Shown: piece after piece, positions 7,358 through 11,047 of the stretch
Numbering within the stretch: position 1 is the first letter of the stretch
Layout: every line of letters begins with the position of its first letter
NCBI GenBank assembly: GCA_021162125.1
Contig: JAGGZG010000275.1
Location: forward strand, 1-11,047
Length of the DNA stretch: 11,047 bases
Origin: Anaerolineae bacterium
GTDB taxonomy: Bacteria; Chloroflexota; Anaerolineae; JACIWR01
Direction of reading: 5' to 3'
The notes under the pieces: generated by a model
Database searches by the model: none
What the model saw: only the letters and a program-made list of their open reading frames with translations
What the model was told of the DNA's origin: nothing
Translations under genes and position numbers: made by a program

Positions 7358-7466
7358 CCCCAGCACCTGCATGCTGATGCTCCACTCGAACGGGTGCGCG
7401 TAGTCAGCCTGGGGCATCTGGCAAAAACCCAGCGGGAGTTTGCTCTCAACATCGCTGGGGTTCTTC
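7358..7466 (+). ncRNA. Candidate structured small RNA or operon leader
   Basis: CCCCAG (7358-7363) pairs with CTGGGG (7409-7414) and encloses two hairpins: GCAT-GCTG-ATGC (7369-7380) and CACTC-GAAC-GGGTG (7383-7396). A further hairpin AACCC(A)GCG...CGCTGGGGTT (7426-7462) with a short pyrimidine tail TTCTTCC follows. The first stem starts at the predicted transcription start. I matched no known family: no SRP, 6S, tmRNA or RNase P signature motif is visible. It could equally be the leader of the methyltransferase gene, 150 nt downstream, with the last hairpin as an attenuator. Confidence 0.35.
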
Positions 7467-7561
7467 CGAGAATACATGGCGGATGTGGTGCATGAACCGA
7501 ATTGAATTGTGCAATCGCGGCTGCTTTGCAGGAGAGGTAGGGAGATAGCATAAATTGCAAG

Positions 7562-7574
7562 TATAATGTATAAT
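7562..7574 (+). promoter_or_regulatory. Tandem TATAAT boxes before the methyltransferase gene
   Basis: Two perfect -10 hexamers TATAAT stand at 7562-7567 and 7569-7574, one base apart. No convincing -35 is found 16-18 nt upstream of either, so an activator or a weak promoter is possible. If used, transcription would begin near 7574-7582, which excludes the ATG at 7573 and supports the start at 7612. Confidence 0.45.
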
Positions 7575-7611
7575 GGTGTCGTTCATAACTGTAAAATTTG
7601 GAAGAGGGTAC

Positions 7612-9060
7612 ATGCCTTTACAACAGCTTGAGCTCCCAACCATCCTGCAGATCTCCATGTCACATCTCGGTGTTGGTTATCGAGAGCGTCTCCGCGCGCT
7701 TTTATCCAGTGATCTCGATTTTCATGGTAAGAGTAGCGCGTATGCTTCTCACAATCTTCATGCTTTCCCGGCCAAGTTCCCGCCGCAGTTGCCCAGAAAG
7801 TTCATCGAAGGGCTGACGGAGCCGGGTGACGTTGTCCTTGATCCTATGGTGGGGTCGGGGACAACGATTGTGGAGGCGTTTCTAGCCGGACGCCGGGGCA
7901 TTGGTTTTGACATTGATCCTATGGCATTGCGGTTGTGTAAGGTCAAGGTCACACCTTTGTCTCTGGGAGAAACCGCCGTGGCGGGGAATAGGGTACTCTA
8001 CTGTGCCCAAAAGAGCTTGCAACAGGATGTTGCGGAACTGCGCCGAGAATTGAACGCCCGTTTTGGAGAGGCAGAGCGCGAGTTTATAGATTACTGGTTC
8101 TTGCCCTCTACTCAACTCGAATTGATGGCTTTGATTCGGGAAATTGAGCGTGTTCAAGACCCCAATATCCGCGAGTTTCTGGAACTGGCGTTTTCGGCTA
8201 TCATCATCACTAAGTCGGGAGGCGTTTCACGAGCGCGTGACCTGGCACATACGCGCCCTCACCGAGTGCAAGACAAAGCACCTCGTTCGGCACTGGATGA
8301 GTACCGTAAGCGGTTGAGCAAGAATTTGGAGAGTCTTACCACGTTAGCTCGCGGAAGCGGGGTGATTGGGGTATTTTGTGGAAATGCTCAGGAATTGCCT
8401 TTGCGTGATCAAGTAGTGGACTTGATTGTTACCTCTCCACCCTATGCCGCGAATGCTATTGACTATATGCGGGCGCACAAGTTTTCATTAGTGTGGTTTG
8501 GGCATCCGCTTGGCAGCCTTTCACAACTGCGTCGAGAGTACATCGGCCACGATGCTGTAACAGGTGTTGAGTACGTTGTGTTGCCCGACTCTGCCCGTCA
8601 GGTGGTTTCTAGCCTCGCTCGAGTTGATCCTAAAAAAGCCAAAGTATTACATCGCTACTATTCAGAGATGACGCGCTGCTTGTCCGAAATGGTTCGTGTG
8701 TTGAAGCCGGGTAAAGCAGCCATTGTCGTAGTCGGCTCATCCACAATGCGCGGGCTGGACACTCGCACTGATGTATGTTTGGGAGAGATTGGCAAGCAGG
8801 TCGGGTTTGAGTTGGTCGGTATCGCGGTGCGAAAACTGGACCGCGATAAACGTATGATGCCAGCGCGGCGAACACACTCCTCGAACCGTTCCCAGATCGA
8901 GGAGCGGATGCACGAGGAATATGTCATCGGTTTTCTTAAGCCGGAATCGAGGCAGGAGCGTCAAGATGATGAACCTGGGGCAGTTGCGCAGAGCGTATCA
9001 CGAGGCGATTTGTCGGCAAGTTCTGGGATACCGGGCAGGGGTGCCCAACATCGCGGATAA
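7612..9060 (+). CDS. Type II DNA methyltransferase, SPPY (probably N4-cytosine) type
   Basis: This SAM-dependent amino-methyltransferase is the protective half of a restriction-modification system. In the 482-residue product, motif X/I lies at the N-terminus (HAFPAKFPPQL at ~51-61, then VLDPMVGSGTT ending at 85 and GFDID at ~98-102). Catalytic motif IV is TSPPY at 284-288, followed by AANAIDYMRAHKF and later VLKPGKAAIVVVG. SPPY rather than NPPY/DPPY points to N4-cytosine methylation; this is family knowledge, not proof. About 180 residues between motifs I and IV may include target recognition. Start 7612 has AGAGG four nt upstream; the in-frame ATG at 7573 overlaps a TATAAT box and has no ribosome-binding site. 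The last ~35 residues look unstructured and overlap the endonuclease gene by 95 bp. Codon use is visibly less GC-biased than in flanking genes, hinting at transfer. Confidence 0.88.
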   Translation: MPLQQLELPTILQISMSHLGVGYRERLRALLSSDLDFHGKSSAYASHNLHAFPAKFPPQLPRKFIEGLTEPGDVVLDPMVGSGTTIVEAFLAGRRGIGFDIDPMALRLCKVKVTPLSLGETAVAGNRVLYCAQKSLQQDVAELRRELNARFGEAEREFIDYWFLPSTQLELMALIREIERVQDPNIREFLELAFSAIIITKSGGVSRARDLAHTRPHRVQDKAPRSALDEYRKRLSKNLESLTTLARGSGVIGVFCGNAQELPLRDQVVDLIVTSPPYAANAIDYMRAHKFSLVWFGHPLGSLSQLRREYIGHDAVTGVEYVVLPDSARQVVSSLARVDPKKAKVLHRYYSEMTRCLSEMVRVLKPGKAAIVVVGSSTMRGLDTRTDVCLGEIGKQVGFELVGIAVRKLDRDKRMMPARRTHSSNRSQIEERMHEEYVIGFLKPESRQERQDDEPGAVAQSVSRGDLSASSGIPGRGAQHRG

Positions 9061-9805
9061 GAGCAGTAAGAAAAGCGTCCGTCTAGCTCAAGGCATCCTG
9101 ACACGAATGGGATTCTCGCCCTGTCCCAATCCACCGAAGGGGCAAAGAGCGGGTGCATTGTTTGAATCTCTGACGCTCGATTATCTCCAGAAAGCATTCC
9201 ATTTGGTTCAGCATCTTCGTCCTGGAGAGTGGATATTCTCCGTTCATGGGGATGTGACTGTGTTTGACCAGTACGAACACCTGACTGATCTTGCACGGGT
9301 TTTGGCGCAACATCCCGGTTTGCGTGCGACTTTGGGGGATTATCTGGTAAAGCCCGACATTGTAGTGGGGCGAAGGCCCGTTTCAGACCGGCAGATTAAC
9401 CAGGACGCCGACATTCTACGGGACAGCACAGCCACGTTAACACCCTTGCGCGCGAGTAATTTCTCAGATCCCAAGCCGATTCTTCATGCCAGCATCTCTT
9501 GCAAGTGGACGATTCGCAGTGACCGTTCTCAAAGCTCGCGCACCGAGGCTTTGAACCTGATCCGTAATCGCAAAGGGAACACGCCCCACATTGTCATCGT
9601 GACGGCTGAACCCCTCCCCAGCCGGATAGCATCAGTTGCGTTAGGTACTGGCGACCTGGACTGTGTGTACCACATGGCACTCTACGAGTTAGATAAATCT
9701 ATCCAGGAGATCGCCGATGAGACGTTGAGTGAGATGTTCAACCTATTGGTAGACGGCAAGCGACTGCGCGACATCAGCGACCTGCCGTTTGATTTGGCGA
9801 TCTAG
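8966..9805 (+). CDS. Type II restriction endonuclease, NgoMIV family
   Basis: The 279-residue product is close to NgoMIV (286 aa), a tetrameric enzyme that cuts GCCGGC. The active-site pattern known from NgoMIV is present: Glu67 (ALFES), Asp131 (KPDIVV), Ser178/Lys180 (ISCKW) and Glu194 (RTEAL). The K-to-E distance of 14 residues equals the NgoMIV spacing (K187/E201). R184-S-D-R187 matches the Arg-Asp-Arg recognition motif of CCGG-core enzymes at the same distance from Lys. The start at 8966 is chosen because AGGAG lies 7 nt upstream; a longer frame from 8921 lacks such a site. It overlaps the methyltransferase 3' end out of frame, so translation is probably coupled. By analogy it cleaves unmodified invading DNA. 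The exact recognition sequence (GCCGGC or another CCGG-core site) is inferred. It appears intact. Confidence 0.92.
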   Translation: MMNLGQLRRAYHEAICRQVLGYRAGVPNIADKSSKKSVRLAQGILTRMGFSPCPNPPKGQRAGALFESLTLDYLQKAFHLVQHLRPGEWIFSVHGDVTVFDQYEHLTDLARVLAQHPGLRATLGDYLVKPDIVVGRRPVSDRQINQDADILRDSTATLTPLRASNFSDPKPILHASISCKWTIRSDRSQSSRTEALNLIRNRKGNTPHIVIVTAEPLPSRIASVALGTGDLDCVYHMALYELDKSIQEIADETLSEMFNLLVDGKRLRDISDLPFDLAI

Positions 9806-9823
9806 CCACATTGCTATCAAACC

Positions 9824-9979
9824 GTGGATGCAGGGGACGCTCAGCCTCCCGCAGGTTCCGAACCTGCGGGAGGCTTGGCGGCCATCGAAGCCCAGGTGGA
9901 CGAGGCGGCAGCGGAGCTGTGGGGCATCACGGACAAGGAGCTGCAAGAGATACGGCGCTCGCTGGCGGAGTTGGGGTGA
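9824..9979 (+). pseudogene. C-terminal gene remnant (methyltransferase/restriction-protein-like tail)
   Basis: The open frame ends AAELWGITDKELQEIRRSLAELG and a TGA at 9977-9979. This acidic helical tail resembles, from memory, the C-termini of large Eco57I/PglX-type methyltransferases (A-E-L-Y/W-G-L-T-x-E-E). No start with a ribosome-binding site exists, and the front half (9843-9875) is a palindromic repeat, so this is most likely a leftover stub. The frame is the same as that of the endonuclease upstream, separated by its TAG at 9803-9805. The identity is tentative. Confidence 0.35.
9843..9875. repeat. Perfect 16-bp-stem palindrome
   Basis: AGCCTCCCGCAGGTTC (9843-9858) is repeated as its exact complement at 9860-9875 around a single central C. 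No T-run follows on either strand (GGCGG on the right), so termination is not the obvious role. It sits in the decayed stretch after the restriction gene. Its form is that of a dispersed REP-type element. Confidence 0.7.
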
Positions 9980-10138
9980 GGGAGTTGGAACCACTGAGAT
10001 ACTGGAGGCTCCAGCGTATTCAGTGCTCCTCAGCGAGTCAGTGCTTCCGATTCGCCCGGAGCCGGAACCCCAGGCTGAGAGAACAAAGCCCCCGCCAGCG
10101 GGGACTAAATTGCAGTTGACCATACGTGAGGAGAAAGT
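9980..10138 (+). other. Non-coding stretch before the sulfotransferase gene
   Basis: No gene is supported here. An imperfect inverted repeat (about 9993-10026, centred on CTGGAGGCTCCAG) and a small CCCCGC-CA-GCGGGG hairpin (10090-10103) are visible. There is no convincing -35/-10 pair, although TTGACC occurs at 10116-10121, too close to the next start codon to serve it. The ribosome-binding site GAGGAG for the next gene is at 10128-10133. Confidence 0.5.
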
Positions 10139-10711
10139 GTGAGTCAAGACTTTATAACGATCGTTTCGGGATTGCCCCGCTCCGGCACTTCCATGATGAT
10201 GAAGATGCTCGAAGCAGGCGGAATGGAAATCCTGACGGACAAAATCCGGGAAGCGGATGACGACAATCCCCAAGGGTATTATGAATTTGAACGAGTGAAG
10301 AAGCTTAAGGAGGATCGAGCCTGGCTGGAGGATGCCAGGGGTAAGGCCGTCAAGGTGATCTCCGCGCTGCTGAAGGACTTGCCCCCCAGCTACAATTACA
10401 AAGTCATCTTCATGCGCCGGAAGCTTGAGGAAGTCCTTGCCTCTCAAAAGCAGATGCTCGTCAGAAGGGGAGAACCAACCGACAGGGTCAGCGATGAGCG
10501 ATTGCGGCAACTGTTCCAGAAACATCTACAGCGGGTCGCAGTTTGGCTCGACGAACAACCCAACTTCGCTGTGATTTACGTTGACTACAACGAGGTTCTG
10601 GATGATCCAGCCGTACACGTGAATAGAATCAACCAGTTCCTGGGAAACACGCTCGACGTCGAAAAAATGGCTGGTGTCGTTGACAAGTCGCTATACCGGC
10701 AGCGGCAATAG
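10139..10711 (+). CDS. Small sulfotransferase-family P-loop protein
   Basis: The 190-residue cytoplasmic protein begins FITIVSGLPRSGTSMMMKML; GLPRSGTS (11-18) is the 5'-phosphosulfate-binding loop of PAPS-dependent sulfotransferases. Then come DNPQGYYEFERVKKLK (42-57), a strand KVIFMRRKLEEVLASQ (88-103) where the family binds the 3'-phosphate, and the C-terminal YNEVLDDPAVHVNRINQFLG. It is shorter than typical ~250-300-residue sulfotransferases, but the ends look natural and I recall a bacterial subfamily near 190 residues. The GTG start has GAGGAG 5 nt upstream. Substrate and sulfated product are unknown, and sulfotransferase activity itself is inferred. A flavin-reductase-like frame begins 45 bp downstream, possibly co-transcribed. 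Confidence 0.82.
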   Translation: MSQDFITIVSGLPRSGTSMMMKMLEAGGMEILTDKIREADDDNPQGYYEFERVKKLKEDRAWLEDARGKAVKVISALLKDLPPSYNYKVIFMRRKLEEVLASQKQMLVRRGEPTDRVSDERLRQLFQKHLQRVAVWLDEQPNFAVIYVDYNEVLDDPAVHVNRINQFLGNTLDVEKMAGVVDKSLYRQRQ

Positions 10712-10756
10712 TCGTAGGCCAGGGACGTTGCATATAGTGCGAGGAGGATTCGAGAG

Positions 10757-10870
10757 GTGGCGAAGATTAGCCAGAAGCCGTCAACGGTTCTCTATCCGGT
10801 GCCGGCGGTGTTGGTGAGCTGTGGTACGGGCCAGGAGGCCAACATCATCTCGACGTCGTTCGTCTGCTGA
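10757..10870 (+). pseudogene. Flavin reductase-like gene, N-terminal fragment
   Basis: A GTG at 10757 preceded by GGAGG (10743-10747) opens 37 codons reading KPSTVLYPVPAVLVSCGTG then QEANIISTSF and a TGA. This matches, from memory, the N-terminus of the flavin reductase/flavoredoxin-like family (~190 residues, FMN-binding split barrel), where the next segment would be a VCSDPP-type motif. Here the frame ends inside the left arm of the inverted repeat starting at or before 10857, so the gene is interrupted or the assembly is wrong. The strong ribosome-binding site shows the fragment was a genuine gene start. Confidence 0.6.
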
Positions 10871-11047
10871 GTGAACGAGACTTCAACTGGGAGATTGAAG
10901 TTACCAACTTGTCGCTGATTTACGCCGACCCTCCCCCTAGCCCCCTCCCTGGCAGGGAGGGGGCTAGGGGGAGGGACGGCGTAAATCAGCGACAAGTTGG
11001 TAACATCAATCTCCCAGTTGAAGTCTCGTCCACTCAGCAGACGAACG
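10857..11047. repeat. Large near-perfect inverted repeat reaching the window end
   Basis: Every base from 10857 to 10951 pairs with its mirror position up to 11047 (position sum 20904) except three: 10874/11030, 10899/11005 and 10928/10976. That is 92 of 95 pairs with a single-base centre at 10952. The core (10929-10975) is a perfect GC-rich palindrome CCCTCCCCCTAGCCCC... of the dispersed-repeat kind; the outer arms are ordinary-looking sequence. The outer limit is not visible because the right arm runs into the window edge. It may be a foldback element, two inverted gene copies, or an assembly artefact. Confidence 0.9.

Noticed and set aside
7381..7420. TTCGAGT on the minus strand as a tRNA T-loop
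   Set aside because: The flanking five bases do not pair and no acceptor or anticodon arm can be built.
7573..7611. Methyltransferase start at 7573
   Set aside because: The ATG is part of a TATAAT box and lacks a ribosome-binding site, while 7612 has AGAGG upstream.
8921..8965. Longer endonuclease start at 8921
   Set aside because: No ribosome-binding site is present; AGGAG sits ideally before 8966 and the length then matches NgoMIV.
10792..10995. 67-codon minus-strand frame at the right end
   Set aside because: It is the reverse reading of the inverted repeat and the flavin-reductase-like start; no ribosome-binding site is seen.
1..11047. CRISPR array
   Set aside because: No regularly spaced direct repeats were found; all repeats seen are single palindromes or inverted repeats.

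Overview
The window looks like a chromosomal segment of a GC-rich member of the Chloroflexota, probably Anaerolineae or a relative. This is an inference from protein style and no database search was run. The clues are a class A penicillin-binding protein with a long Ig-like C-terminal extension, a secreted multidomain protein ending in the short YLPLVMK-type tail that I associate with secreted Chloroflexota proteins, and many small GC-rich palindromic repeats, some of them inside coding sequence.

Layout. Bases 1-590 are the end of an rRNA operon: the last ~300 nt of 23S rRNA, a spacer without tRNA, 5S rRNA inside a 12-bp processing stem, and an intrinsic terminator. A promoter at 643-671 then drives a 1061-residue bifunctional peptidoglycan synthase (709-3894), followed by a dispersed palindrome and a terminator. 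Convergent to it, on the minus strand, is a secreted 1045-residue protein (4064-7201) that joins a TolB/PD40-type propeller, a SpoIID/LytB-type peptidoglycan lytic domain and several beta-rich domains. Its own TTGACA-17-TATGAT promoter lies at 7236-7264. The first half is therefore a cell-wall synthesis and remodelling neighbourhood beside an rRNA operon.

The intergenic region 7265-7611 has a second strong promoter pointing right (7323-7351). The predicted RNA would start exactly at a closing stem and fold into a small branched structure followed by a terminator-like hairpin. It is either a small RNA or a leader for the next operon.

From 7612 to 9805 lies a Type II restriction-modification pair: a DNA methyltransferase with an SPPY catalytic motif (m4C-type), overlapped by 95 bp by an NgoMIV-family endonuclease that keeps all catalytic residues and the RSDR recognition motif of CCGG-core enzymes. 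The base composition looks less GC-rich than the flanks, which suggests transfer. Behind it is a decayed region (9806-10138) with a 16-bp-stem palindrome and what looks like the C-terminal stub of another gene, possibly of a large restriction/methyltransferase protein.

The right end holds a small sulfotransferase-like P-loop protein (10139-10711) and the first 37 codons of a flavin-reductase-like gene. That gene stops where a very large near-perfect inverted repeat begins (10857 to the window end, arms of at least 95 bp). The repeat is either a real insertion or foldback element or an assembly fold-back, and this needs checking before any biology is built on it.
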